Assembly (NCBI RefSeq): GCF_022539315.1
Contig: NC_066322.1
Coordinates: 24,438,765-24,502,764 of the forward strand
Origin: Serinus canaria
Taxonomy: Eukaryota > Chordata > Aves > Passeriformes > Fringillidae
DNA: 64,000 nt
Reading direction: 5' to 3'
How positions within the stretch are numbered: the first letter of the stretch is position 1; each line of letters starts with the position of its first letter. Made by a program: the position numbers and the translations under genes. Of this stretch, positions 10,576-22,620 are shown piece by piece. The notes below the pieces were generated by a model. It worked only from the letters and a program-made list of their open reading frames with translations. It was not told where the DNA came from and did no database searches.

Positions 10576-13131
10576 CTAAGAGTGGAGGCATGGAATGAGG
10601 CGTTTGAGGCTCCTGACCACCCTGAGCAGAGCCCTGAGTGCACTCCTGGAGCGGGACGGCCATCGCACGGGGACAGCTTCAGCTGAGTGCGGGCCCTGCA
10701 CACGCCCAAATGCGCACCTGTCCCACTTGAGCAACTCTTCCTCCCGCCAAGTGCTCCTCATGGCAGCCTCCAGTTCCCTGAAATCCCTCCCTGCATCTTC
10801 CACTTGGGACAGGCTTTGTTCTTCTGCCTGCGTGCCTGTGCCCCTGTGCAAGAGCAGGGCTTTTGTGTGATATGGGCAGATCAGGGCTTCCTGGGGCTGA
10901 TCCACACCATCCTGTATGGCTGTGCAGACTTTAGTGCCCCAGCTCCTCTCTGCCTGTGACTCACACAGCATGGATGACCCTGAGGCTCTCACATTCTTGC
11001 AGCTCTGGTTCAGGTCTTGGTCTTCTTCCTCGGACTCCCATGAGAGGCACCATGACACGGTCTCCACCTCCCTGCCCTGGCTTAGGTCTCGGTCTTCTGC
11101 CCAAGCCTCGTGTGGCGGGGACATTAGGCCAACCTCCTCCCTTGTCATCCTGCCTGGCTCTGTGTCTTCAGGCAGTGGCTGACTTTGGAGGGACCCTGAG
11201 GTGCTCTCTTCCCCAGCCATGCTGCCTGCCTCTGTGTCTTCTGGCAGTAGCTCATTTTCAAGGGACCATGAGGTGCTCCCCTCAGCGCTGCTGCTCAGGT
11301 CTGTGTCTTCTGCCCATTCTCTGGATGGGCAGGAGCTGAGCTCCTCGCAGCAGGACCCCTCCTCTCCCCATAGCTCCTCCAGGAGTGCCATGGCTGCCGG
11401 CCCTGCCCACTGCCCGAGCTCTTCAGGCAGGCTGGGCAGTGGGCAGGGGGGGCGGAAGGGGCTGTGTGGGGTACCTGCCTGGCTCTCTGCCGCTGCCACC
11501 TGCGCACCAGAGGCAGCAGAAGCTGCTGTCTTTGCCACCCCCTGTACCAGGCCAGGGGCACTCACATGCTGCTCCTCATCCTCTGGAGCTCTGGGCAGGG
11601 CAGCAACTGCTGGCTGGGTGTCTGTGGGAGCTGCTGGGGCAGGAGATGTGCTGGGCAGGTCAGAGTCTGCCTCTTCTGCCTCCAGCGAGCCTGGCTCCTG
11701 CATGAGGGTTGGGTACCGGGGGTTGACCCAGACAGTGTTGATGGTGACGTCCCTTTTTTGTTCTGCCACTGCTCTTGGGCCTTACTGTCATCCCCACGGG
11801 ACACTGATGGATCTATGTCCTGGAGGACCAGCTTTAGGAGTTGTCCTGGCTGGGTTTCCATGTGAGCTGCTGGGGCAGAAGACTGGCCAGGCAGGTCAGA
11901 GTCTGACTCGTCTGCGTCCAGCGAGCCGGGCTCCACCATGAGTGCTGGGCAGAGAGGGTTGACCCAGATGGTGTGGATGATGATGTCCTTGTTCTTCTTC
12001 TGCCACAACTCTTGGGCCTTCCGGGTTTCCCCATGGGGCACAGATGGATGTGTGTCTTGGAGGAAGAGCTTTTGGAGTTGTCCTGGGCCGCTGTCAGACT
12101 CCGGTTTGTTTGGCTCATTAGAAGCAGACTGTGCCAGGCTCTCTTCCCCGCTAATGCTGGCTTGGCAAACGGTGGACCAGTGCTGCTCCTTGCTGCCCAG
12201 CTCTTCAAGGAGTGCCATGAGTGCTGACCTTGCTCCACACAGCTCCAGCTCTTCCAGCTGGTCGAGCGAGGGGCTGGGAGTGCGGCAGCGCTCTAAGGGG
12301 TATGGGCCTGCCGGCTTTGTCCCCCTGGGATTGAATCTGCGGGGTTCATCTGGGCCCTGCTCTGGGCACGGGTGAAGCTCCCAGTGCTCTTCCCGTGCTG
12401 GGTGTCTTGTGGGCCTGGGGAGCTTCTCTTCCTCACTGCCCTGACTTTGCTGGCTGCTGTTTTGCTCGGGCAGTCTCTGGAGTAGGCAGTGCTCCTCCAG
12501 CTTGGGGAAGGGCTGCTCGTCAATGTCTGCTGCTGGCAGGACAGCCCCCAGCTCTGCCCCTGGCCCCTGGGCACCGACAGCTTCCAGCTGGCCGGGCGAG
12601 GGGCCGGGGGCACAGCAGGGGCAGTGCGGGGCAGCTGCCCGGCACTGTGCCCCCGCTGCGGGGGCTGCTGCTGCCGTCGCTGAGCCCGTGGCCCGGTGCA
12701 GGGGCCGCTGTGTCCCCGGCTGCCGGATGACAGCCGCCACCCTGCTGAGGATGGCCCGGCAGCCGCCGCGCAGCGAGCGCAGCAGAGCCCGGCCGCGGGC
12801 CCTGGGGCTGTGCGGGGCCGCTGGCCGCCCCTCTGCTGCTGCCGCCTGCGCGCCAGGGCCGGCACGGGAGTCCCGGTGCTCCTCGGCCTCCGGAGCTGCT
12901 GCCCCTGGCTCAGAGCTCTGCACCTGCACGCGGGAGGAGAAGGCTGAGGACGAGGCGGCCGCGTGGGACCCGCGGCGCTGCCCTGGCACGGCGGCTCCCT
13001 CCGTGCCCTCAGGCCCAGCCTGGCCCCGGGGCAGCTGCGTGCTGCCCATCGCTCACCTTCGGCCTCCTCAGAGAGCGCAGCCACCTCTGCTTGGGCTGGA
13101 CGCCCGTGGGTTCCTTCTCGGTTGAAGGCAT
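10576..13131 (-). pseudogene. Second copy of the unrecognised gene, frameshifted
   Basis: Same layout as copy 1: exon 1 at 13131-13057, intron 13056-12924 with the same donor and acceptor, exon 2 from 12923 down. A run of seven T in copy 1 (6536-6542) is six T here (11754-11759). The loss falls inside the second 79-residue repeat, just after the residues QNKK, and shifts the frame. The shifted frame ends at about 11562, giving about 478 residues in the spliced model (495 from the unspliced ATG). The rest of the original frame stays open for about 397 codons down to the same stop at 10576. Two substitutions near 10999-11004 change two residues (His to Gln, Ser to Cys). It could be a recent pseudogene, a truncated but expressed variant, or a sequencing error in a homopolymer. 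Confidence 0.6.
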
Positions 13132-13224
13132 CTCCGCCTCGCCTTGGCGCTGCAGAATCCCGGGAGCTGCTGTCTCCTGACGGAGCTGCTCTCCTGGGAG
13201 TGCCAGCCCCGGGCTCTTTGCACC

Positions 13225-13232
13225 CTTTTTAA
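13225..13232 (-). promoter_or_regulatory. TATA-like box of gene copy 2
   Basis: TTAAAAAG on the minus strand, the counterpart of 8009-8016. One G is missing between it and the start codon, in the presumed 5' UTR. The box itself is unchanged. Confidence 0.4.
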
Positions 13233-14127
13233 CCCTCCAGGCCGGGGCGCGGCCCCAGGTGTCACAATGGGCTCTGGGCACACGCTGCCCCGTGTCACAA
13301 AGGGCCCTGGAAGGCGCTGCTGTCCCCAAGCCACTGCCCAGCACCCCGAGGACAGCGGGGGGCTCCGAAGCTGCTGCAAAGCGGCTGGAACCAGCTGGGC
13401 CCGGCTGGGACAGGAGTGTGTGCAGAGTGCGGGGACAGAGCTGTCCCACCGCTGCTCGCACTGACACATCCCTGACTGCTAAGGAAAGCAGTGCTTAGGC
13501 CACAGCTTTATAAAAATTGTGTTTCCACATCATGTACAGCTTTTACATGGTTGTTGGGGGTTAGGTTTCTTTCCTTTCCTTCCTTTTTACTTACAAAATT
13601 TTTTCTCATGAAGGAATAAGAAACACTAAGAGCTAGATACTTCAGAAAAACAAAGTGGTGGCCAAGCCGAGGGCAGGAGGGCATCTGGCTGCGCTTCTCT
13701 CATCCCGAGTTTCTCTCGGAGTGGCAGAGATACCACTCTGAGTATATGAGTGTAATTTGGGCTGGTACAAGATGGGTCTGGGCCAGCCACTGGCTCCCTC
13801 TGTCTCTCTCTCACTTTTGGAGGAGCACGGTCAGAGCTGCTGCTCAGGGAAGGGAATTGGCTGCTGCCGCCAGGGCCCAGCCCAGAGCTGCTGCTTGTGC
13901 CATGGGCTGAGCCTCTGCTTGTGAGAGCAGGCACTGCACTGGGCCCTCATTCACACCCTCCTCACTAACACTCTCATGGTTCAGGAGGCCAAGGAAAAAC
14001 TCCATAGATGAGCTTCTGGAATATATTTTCAAAATGACTGTTCGGTTTCCATAGCTCCAGTTGAAACGGGGAAATTACAAGAGGAAAGAATGGTGAACAT
14101 TCCAGTGGAGGAGTGCTTAGTTGGGCT
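13233..14127. other. Upstream flank of gene copy 2
   Basis: Counterpart of 8017-8910 with roughly fifteen scattered differences by eye, for example near 13267, 13301 and 13510-13520. No gene is seen. Confidence 0.5.
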
Positions 14128-14345
14128 ATTGGGAAGGAATTGTTCCCTGTGAGGGTGGTGAGGCCCTGGCACAGGGTGCCCAGAGAAGCTGTGGCTGCCC
14201 CTAGATTCCTGGAAGTTTCCAAGGACAGGCTGGATGGGTCTTGGAACAACCTCTGGCAGTGGACGGTGCCCCTGCCCATGGCAGGGGATGGCACTGGATG
14301 GGGTGGAAGGTTCCTTTCAGTCTGAACCTTTCTGGAGTTCTGTTT
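14128..14345 (+). mobile_element. CR1 3' end (copy C, right border of duplication)
   Basis: It shares its left flank and first 35 bp or so with the CR1 at 8911-9135, then diverges from it and ends in its own 3' sequence (GGTTCCTTTCAGTCTGAACC). It marks the right end of the duplicated block. Confidence 0.85.
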
Positions 14346-16876
14346 AACCACAGTGCTGGGAAACTTTTCCCCTCTTGAATCTCCACCATCTGTGATAAAA
14401 AACGTCTTCCCCAGTCTGGTAACTCACAAGCGATAGCCTAGTTCAAATATCCTTCAGACCCCTTATGGATGTGAATAAGATGAATGTCCCAGCACATATC
14501 AGAATGCAATTAGATGGAATTCTTTGAATATATTTCATATCTTTTCTAATGCCTTGGAAACGTCAAAATATAAAATGATATTGTGGGAGCCTACACTGAT
14601 GGAGTGTAAAGCTGAAATATAATCCAGACCTACAAGTATGAATAAGGGACATTTTGAATCAGTCAGCAAAGAGTTAAAATTAAGAAAGGAATTTCTCTTT
14701 GTAGAGAAAAGAAACTCAGGATGAATCACTATTAAATATATGTACTTTTAGTGAATAAAGATAGGAACATGGTTTAGAAATGTGTATGTGAAATGTATTT
14801 TCCTCGGGAATTTAGAACTGTAATGTCCCAGGTTAGAGGTAGAAAGGAAACACAATTCTCAGAGGGCAAGAGAAGTACTAAAATTCAGGGAAGTTCTCAG
14901 AGGCTGTTAGCATTATTTCAACTCCTAATGTTACCATGCATATTAAATCTTGTTTTCTATGATTAATTGCTTGGTGGTTTTTAATAGTGTTCTGTGGAAT
15001 ACAGAGGACACTCAACTGCAGTGCAGGTGACACAGCAGGCCTGAGAACATCTGCCTGGATATAAAGACATTCCCTGATTTCCAGCAGATTATGTCTAAGT
15101 CATTGTTTTTAAACTGACTGCTGCCTTGAAAGGACAGTTATGGCAAAGAGTTTTATGTGAAGAGTCTAGAATAAAAAGTGAGTAAGAATGAAATGTGCAG
15201 GATGTTGCTCTTTTGAAAAAACAATGCAAATTGAGGAGATTTGCTGACCTTAACACCCCATTTCCTGATAACTGCCTGGTATGGGAAACTATTTACCAGG
15301 TTTACCAACAATTCTGAGCCACTGAGACTTTAGTAAGTTGGCTTCAATCTGTTCCTGGAAATCAGAAGAGAGCATGTTTAGAACTACAAAGAAAGCTTTA
15401 AAACTACTTTTTGTACAAATAAGCTTTTTTATTCTCTACTCTTGCTTTTGCTTTGAAATTTCACACTTTACAAGGAGTAAGAGAGAATGCACAGTCCTGA
15501 TGGATTCCTGGATCTGGGCAGGTCTCAGGACTCCCTCCTGCCTAATCCCAGCACTGACAAGGAGTGGCACTGACAAAGTGTGTCCCTGAGATGCTCCAGG
15601 AGAGTTTTCAAGTCTCATGTGATAAATGATATCAAACAGATGTCTCACATGTTACATGAAACAACAGCTTTCTGCCAGGTTGCCATATCCCAAGTAGACA
15701 CCTGAGCAATTCACCCCTTCAGAGCCCTTTTCCATGGGAGTTTTTAAATCCCATCCTTAAACCCAGCAAGAATCTCAAGCCTGTGTTTTTAAAAGCTGGT
15801 GCCTCTGAGTTATTTTCCACAATTTATTATGAATTCTGTACCAGTAGCACCTAAAGCTCTAAAGCCCATCATTGTCAGTAAAAGTCTCATGCATGTAAAC
15901 AAGGGCTGAACTTGCCTGTTATTTAAGAACAGAGCTCAAGTCTCTGTTTTGATCCAAGCCTGTTGCTGCTCTTACAATTTCTGAAGGTTAAGACACGCCT
16001 GGGTTGTTTTTTTTTTTAAAAAAAAAATGGTGACATGCACAAAATCAAATTCTGATTGCAGTCTGGTCTCCAAATCAGCACTTTAATTCAGCTGTTATTT
16101 TGTAAATGTCCTACTCATGCCACAATACACAACAATCTCCTTGCATAATAAATAGCAGGGCATTTAAAAACGAAAATACTGAAGCGCAAAAGCAAATTAT
16201 CAAAAAAAAATCCAAACAAACAAAACCACAAAGCCATGTAGCATTGCTGCTGCTGCTCCTACTCCTTTCACTCAAGCTGAAATCCATCTGAGGCTCACAC
16301 AGACCATGAAAACTTGAAGTTTCAAGTCAGGCTTAGAGGGTAAAGTTGAGGTGAACTGTCTGGAAGAGGACTCTGCTCTTCCTTCTCCCATCAGCACCTC
16401 AGTGTCAGAAAACATGGGATGGAGTAAACCCAGAGGAAACAAACTGGACAAAAGATGGTATCCTCTGTCCTTTCCATGAAGCCACATTCACACCTGAGTG
16501 AAGAATTACCATCCCAATTTTAGAGTGGAAAGTGAAAACTATTTGTCATTCCTCAGGACATTTCACAAGTGAGGACAGAAAAAGCTACTGCCAAATTGCT
16601 GACAAAAAAAAATCATACTGCAGGAGGGAAACTGCACATTTCTGGCTTGTGAAGTGGCCCTAACATGTACTCCATCTAGAAATGCTGCGTTGCACTAGCA
16701 CTTGGGAGTTTGGATTTGCCCCTCTGAGGCCTGAAATATGGAAAGACACATATAGGTTTACTATGAGTTCAAAATTCAATAACTAAAGCCTACGTCATAT
16801 AAAAATCTTGAATTTCAGCTGTAGTCCAATTTTTAATCCTGCCTGTATTCCAGCAGCACAAGTGAAAATACTGAAA
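14346..16876. other. AT-rich intergenic stretch
   Basis: No long or protein-like frame is seen. A run of 11 T followed directly by 10 A lies at 16007-16027. No recognised repeat. Confidence 0.55.
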
Positions 16877-17407
16877 TGCGGGAGTCTGCGGTCCCCGGTG
16901 GTGTGGGGGTCCCGCACGGGTCCTTGTCCTGGGCAGCCGTGTGGATCCAACTCCCCGGGAGAGAGGTTGCCCCGAACTGCTCTGCAGGCAGTCCCGGTAC
17001 CGACTAACACAGCACACTGAATGTGAAGGAGGGCTCCACAGACGCAGTCTCTTTCCAAAGGCAGATTTATTCAAGGAAAGGCGCAAGGGGTGAAGGCGGG
17101 AAGGGACGGAGAGCGGCAGGGAAACAACGAGCCTGAAGCGTGGACTGGCTGCCGAAGCACCGAAAGCGCCGGGAACAGTGCTTAAGAGCACAGGCGGAAG
17201 GGAGGGGTTTGGGCACCACAGTCCAATCGGGCGAGGGGCAAATGTGGGGTGATTAGGGGAGAGCAAATGGGGAGAAGGGAGAAGGGTGGAGCTGACACGC
17301 AGGCCAGTGCGGAAGAGAGGCTAACATAATTCTCTAGAACTTGGGGAGGGAGCCCCGTATGAAGGACAGCTACAGGGGAGTGCCTTCCCATGGCATCTCC
17401 TCCCACA
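16877..17407 (-). mobile_element. Solo LTR of an ERVK-like endogenous retrovirus, with 6-bp TSD
   Basis: On the minus strand the element runs TGTGGGAGGA...GACTCCCGCA (531 bp), with TG...CA ends. It is flanked by a direct repeat CTGAAA at 16871-16876 and 17408-17413. A 6-bp target duplication is typical of class II (ERVK, betaretrovirus-like) elements. AATAAA is visible on the minus strand near 17070, followed by a U5-like stretch with GGAAAGAGACTG. It is CpG-rich, unlike its flanks. No internal retroviral genes lie beside it, so it is a solo LTR. Open frames inside it are not genes. Confidence 0.8.
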
Positions 17408-18369
17408 CTGAAACATGTCATTCATGGGTATAATATGAAATTATTGTTTAAATTTCAAGATATGTGAGGGAACAGCCCTGCAGATGCCCAGGGGCAGGTC
17501 CTGGAGCTGAGATTCCTCTGCAGCCCATGGGGGAGTAGCTGTGCCCCTGTGATACACAATTTAAATCACAGATTGAATCCAAGATAAAGCATATTATTGT
17601 ATTAATCAATATTTGACATTTCCCCAGCAGTTCTCAGCGTCTTACCCAGCTGGGATCAACTTGTAAGTACTTAAGTCTTGCAGCACTGATGAAATGGCTT
17701 TCCAGTTAATATATTCACAAGGTGGTGGCTGCAGGGTTTTAAAAAAATATTAAAAAAAAAAATAAAAAAAGGTCACCTACATCTTTTCAACATTAATCCA
17801 TGACTGGGTTTATAAGAAATTACTCGGTCATCCAGGTTAAGAGTAGCTGTGTTCAAATGAACTGAAAGCAAACTTCCCTGTGTAGAATTAATTATAGCTG
17901 GCATGTGAACAGCTAATAAAAATGGTATTTTTTATGTCTTTGTTATAAAATGTCTTCATGCCATAATTAGGAGTCTACTCTGGAACTGCAGGAGCAGAGC
18001 TATTGCTTTGCTCCAGCAGAGCTACTGACATTGCTTTACCAGGTCTTTTCTTAGCAAATGGGCCAGGAGGAAAAGTTGAGTCCCACCAAAATACCTGGTG
18101 AGGGAATGGAAAGAATAAGAAAATATTTTTGTTGTTGTTGTTTTCTGAGGGATTACTCAGAGCCAAGAAGGCTGAGAAACACAGAACCATAAATCTTAAG
18201 CACAGATATGAAGTGTAGCCCTGTTTCTCACAGTGGCAGCTCATCCCAAAGTTAAGGGAAATTTAAGAACTTCTTTGACTATGGACATGAGTTAAGCACA
18301 TCCATCACTATCAGACACATGCTTAGGTGACTCAGTAGATCCTTCCCAAAGAAGGTGTGTTGATTTGGC
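17408..18369. other. Intergenic, no gene seen
   Basis: AT-rich, with an A-rich tract around 17742-17770. No feature recognised. Confidence 0.5.
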
Positions 18370-19640
18370 ACGGCCTGGTTTTTGGTAGTAAGGGAGTGCC
18401 ACAGACGTAGCTACTATGAGAAGCTGCTAGAAGCTTCCACTCTGTCTGACAGAGCTGATCTCTGATGGCTCTGGAGATGGACAGGCTGCTGGCCCAAACA
18501 GAGATGTTGGTATCCTCTCTGTGATGACATATTGAAGAAGAAAATCAAAACATCACAGAGGCAGTTTTTTCCAGGGAGTGGTGAGGCACTGCGGGGGCCA
18601 TCTTGGCATGGTCTGCTGTGAGCCCTGCCTGCCTGGCCAAGCCCAGCCAGCCGTGCTACAGGCAGAAAGGCAGGGCTGGCAGCTTCTCCTCCTGGTGCCC
18701 CACATGAAGAGAGGCACTAAACAGCACCTGCAGCGTGGTGGCCACCACTGCCTGCCCAGCCGGGCTGCTTGGCCAGCAGGGGAACCATGATGAGCAATTT
18801 CCATGCCATGGAACCTGGAGGAGATCAGCTTCTCAGCACTGTGGGATCTTGCAACAGTCTGAATCAGTGGAACTTGTTGGCAATGGTACCTACAAGCAGC
18901 AGGTTTTGTTCTACTCAGAGAAGAGGAGGAAGTGAGGACATGTGAGGGAAAACAACATGGTGACACCAAGGTCAGTGGAAAAGAAAGAGGGGGAGAAGGT
19001 GCTTCAGGCATCAGAGCCAAGATTCCTCTGCAGGCCATGGTCAGGACTGTGGTAAAGCAGCTGTGCCCCTGCAGCCCATGAGGTCCATGGGGGATGCAGA
19101 GATTCACCTGCAGCTCATGGAAAATGTCCTCACACTGGAGCTGGTGGATACTGGAGAAAGCTGTGATGCAGTGGGAGACCTGAATGGAGAGATCCTCCTT
19201 CCAGAGACAGAGACACAGGGCCCTTGCTTCCAAACTAGAGCAGCCTATCCTTAGAGGACTGCACCCCGTGGACAAGTGACTCATGCTGCAGCAGTTTTGG
19301 GAGGACTGCTGCTTGTGAGATTGGAGCCACACTGCAGGAGTTGCTGGAGAACTGTCTTCTGTGGGAGGGACCCCATGGCATTGCAGAGGAAAGACTCCTT
19401 TCCATGAGTGAACAGAAAAAGATCTCAACTGACAAACTCACCAAAACCCCCACACCCTGACTTCCTGCACTGTCAGTATGAAGGAGGAGGGGCTGGGGGG
19501 AAAAAGGTGATTTAAAGTCTTGTTTTAGTTCTCATTATCCTCATCTGACTCCATTAATAATAAATTTACCTTATACCTTTAAATTTGAACCTCTTCTGCT
19601 CTTACAGTGTTTTTTCCCAATCCTTAGCTCATGGGCCCTT
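18370..19640 (+). mobile_element. ERVL-type LTR, long (about 1.2 kb)
   Basis: It resembles a common avian ERVL LTR: GTTTTTGGTAGTAAGGG near the start, GAGAAGCTGCTAGAAGCTTCC, CTGTGATGACATATTGAAGAAG, a GC-rich centre, GGGAGGGACCCCA near 19360, and a 3' part with TTTTAGTTCTCATTATCCT and TAATAATAAATTT. The same family lies in reverse orientation at 49741-50470. The exact ends are not fixed. The minus-strand frame of about 290 codons across it (18553-19428) is not retroviral-looking and is probably fortuitous. Confidence 0.65.
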
Positions 19641-21990
19641 CATTAATTTTTTGTTTCCTTCTCCTCTGACCAACTGTAGCAAGAGAGAGTAAGCAAATGG
19701 CTTTTGTGGGTGCTCTCAGATCAGTTTATCATCCCCTCATACAGAAGACATTAAAAATCTGACAATCTAAATTGCAACCTAATCAAAAAGATATTTCAAG
19801 ACTGTGCTGGTTTGTGCAAACCCACTTTTATTGTAAAACATCATGTTAGAAAGTTTCTTTACAAATGTTGATGGCTATTTTAATAAAGAATGTAATTTAA
19901 TGAAGCAGTTGCTTTCTTTTTGCATGCAAGAGAAATTGAAATATTAATTCAAATTGGATTGGACAGATCCAAAACCTGACTAATTGAATGTAAACAAAAG
20001 AGGAGGGGGGAGGAGGAGGAAGGAGGAGGAGGAGGAGGAGGATGCCAAGTTGGCATCTTCTGTAGAAACAAGGGAATTGTGGTTATCATTCCTATTCTTT
20101 AATATTTTCCTAAAGGAACTGGAAGACTGAGAGATAATCATATTAAAATAACTTTGAAATTAATCTATGTTGGGAGGCAGTTGACAGTAGAAAACCAAGC
20201 AAAGCAGAAACATAGGGAGAGGAAAACAAAAAAAAAGTCTAATTTAGACACATCTGAGGTTGGGGGAAATTCTTAAAGAATAGAGATGGTGATAGAAATG
20301 ATCCAAAGCATTTATCATTTGAATAAAGGAGAAAATAGGAAAGAAGCAATCAGCTGGCAGTGGTGGAGCTGGAAAAACATGGTTGAGCATAAGTATTTAT
20401 GGAATAGCACATCCACAGAGTGACCCTTCTCCTGCTCAGCAAAGGAATTGCTCCAGCAGGAATTCTTTTCCCTGAGAAGACTTCTGGAGCCAGCTTCCAG
20501 AAGCAGTTTGGAGGAATTGCAGTCAATGAGGAGAAAATGGGAGCACATAGAAGGTGGATGAGGGTAAAGTGATTATACACTAAAATTCCTTGCTAAACGG
20601 GGTCTCAAGGACCAAAATGTTTGCAGCCAGGGTGAAAAGAGCTAAGAATTAGTTTACACCACCCCACATATGTATTCTTTTTACCTCAGCCAACAGCTGA
20701 ACTCCCCTGAGTCCTTTATTCCAACACAAGGTGGGTTTCATTACAAAATGGTATCACAAAAAAAGCACTTGATGTGATCATGGGAAGTACATGACCCAGA
20801 TCTCTGCAAGGAAAATGAGTGATTCCACATGGGGAGCTGGACTGTGGCATTATTGGATAAAGAGAAAAAAAAGAGCAGAGATTAATGGACTGAACAGCCA
20901 TAAAACTTCCATGAAAGTCTTCTCAAGGAGTGCTGGAAGCTTAAAGGAGGATTGAAGAGGTGCTGGGAAGTGAATAGTCCTTCTGATCACAGGTGGCTTG
21001 CTTACATAATAAACCCACTTTCCATCTATAAATTAGGACTTCATAATAAACAATTTGAAACAGGAAATTCAAACATCTTTCCCTACTTTTATGCATGTGA
21101 CTGGCATCTCAATCAACAAATGTAATTGCAAATTTTAAAGAACATTATAAATCACTCTCCTTTCTCACTGCAGTTTTGAGCAGAAATAGAATTTTATGCT
21201 CCTGATTTTTGAAGCTGACACGTTATTAGCGTCATACATTATGTCTAAAACAATTGAAGGAAATAGAACTGATAAAACAGAAATAAAAAGCATCCAGCAA
21301 TGAAAAAACTAAACCAATAACAGACTCTGAAACATTCATCAAAACATATTAGCAATAAATTTTAATCAGCAGGATGTCACTTCCCATTGAGTGAAAGCAG
21401 AGAAGCTGTGCTGTTCCCACTTACTGACATAATATAACCAGCACTACAGAAAAATTGGTTATCAGTTGAACTCTCAACTTGAATGAGAAGAAAGTAACAG
21501 GATGAAATAAAAATGAAATGGAGCAAATCAGAGCAGAGCAATGTGGAAGAGCCTGTATGGCCAGGAAGCCAATTGTGCACAGAAGGTACAGCTGCTGCAG
21601 AGGCAGTAAAGGCCTGAAATGATGCCTCATCCCTGTAAAGGCAATGACATCTTTTCCAGCATAAAGGCTTGTGGCATGTCCCTGAGTGATTTTTGAGGAG
21701 CCAGGCATGCAGCCAAGAGTGCAGTACCCAGCTTATGGCCTTTGCACATGCAGGGAACCGAGAGCAGTGCAAGAGCCTGAGGACATTCCCAACTGAGCAT
21801 CCACCTTCCCACTCAGGTACCTCCTGGAGAGCTGAGCCCAGGACTGGAAACTCCATCCCAAAAGAGGAGAGTGCAGGATTGTTCAGAGCCACATTTCCCA
21901 GCTGACAGCAAGGCTGCAAGCTTAGGTTACAGAATCATCCTGGAGTAAGAGCACGAATAAATCTGCAGGATGCTGCTGGCTTAGTGTTGT
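19641..21990. other. Intergenic, with a purine-rich tract
   Basis: A (GGA)n-like purine tract lies at 20000-20042. The minus-strand frame of 180 codons at 21377-21919 lacks recognisable protein character. Otherwise nothing is seen. Confidence 0.5.

Positions 21991-22045
<55 letters not shown>
21991..22045. repeat. (TAC)n microsatellite, about 18 units
   Basis: An uninterrupted run of TAC triplets, bordered by TGTTGT on the left and TGTCTTAG on the right. Confidence 0.95.
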
Positions 22046-22389
22046 GTCTTAGTAGTACAGTAGGATGGGAGCTTCAGACAAGGTTTTTCAGAGAGACCCT
22101 CCCATCATAATGTGCAGAAGAAACCTCCCAGCTCCCTGAACTCCTTCTCAGAGAGAACCAGTCCTGGTCCCACACTTGTCTAAAAGAGCCTACAGGTGTA
22201 ATCAAGGCTTTCTACAACTGTGTCCTGAAGTATTGAGGATAGAATCCCAACTGTATTTATATCAATTAAATAAATTATTTGTTTAAAATTGTGATGATAA
22301 TGACTAGACTGAGATATGTAATCAGAATTATTTACACAGTACAGATAGCTATAACTAATATGGTGCAAAAAAAGCTAGGAAAACAGTCA

Positions 22390-22620
22390 TTAAGTAGGGA
22401 TTGATGTCGATCACTCATCCCAGTGATCGAATCTCTTTTGTCACCCTCAAGGAGTGACCTTGAGGGGGTCCCCACTCCAGGGAGGAATCTCCACACACTC
22501 CCAGGAGGGGGGTGTTAGAAGATCTCCCATTAAAAAGTGGGGCTGGGCTTTTATTGGCACAAAGTGACTGATGCCAGATGTCCCCAGGCTGGGTTGGATC
22601 AGGTGTCAGCACTGTCACCT
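22390..22620 (-). mobile_element. LTR-like fragment, unassigned
   Basis: On the minus strand it contains CCAATAAAAGCCCAGCCCC, then GGAGATTCCTCCCTGGAGTG and AAGGTCACTCCTTGAGGGTG. This polyadenylation-signal-then-U5 order is typical of LTRs. No target duplication was found and the family is uncertain. Confidence 0.35.

Larger units (their letters stand above)
9120..14162. repeat. Tandem segmental duplication, unit 2
   Basis: Direct repeat of 3900-8945 at an offset of 5217-5220 bp, in the same orientation. It contains the frameshifted second copy of the minus-strand gene, the TATA-like box and the minisatellite. Its right end lies in the CR1 at 14128-14345, beyond which the two sequences are unrelated. 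Collapse or false duplication in the assembly cannot be excluded from sequence alone, but the scattered edge differences argue for two real units. Confidence 0.92.

Noticed and set aside
16790..17266. Minus-strand frame of 158 codons
   Set aside because: It lies within the solo LTR and is not a gene.
18553..19428. Minus-strand frame of 291 codons
   Set aside because: It lies inside an ERVL-type LTR in antisense, with no retroviral or other domain.
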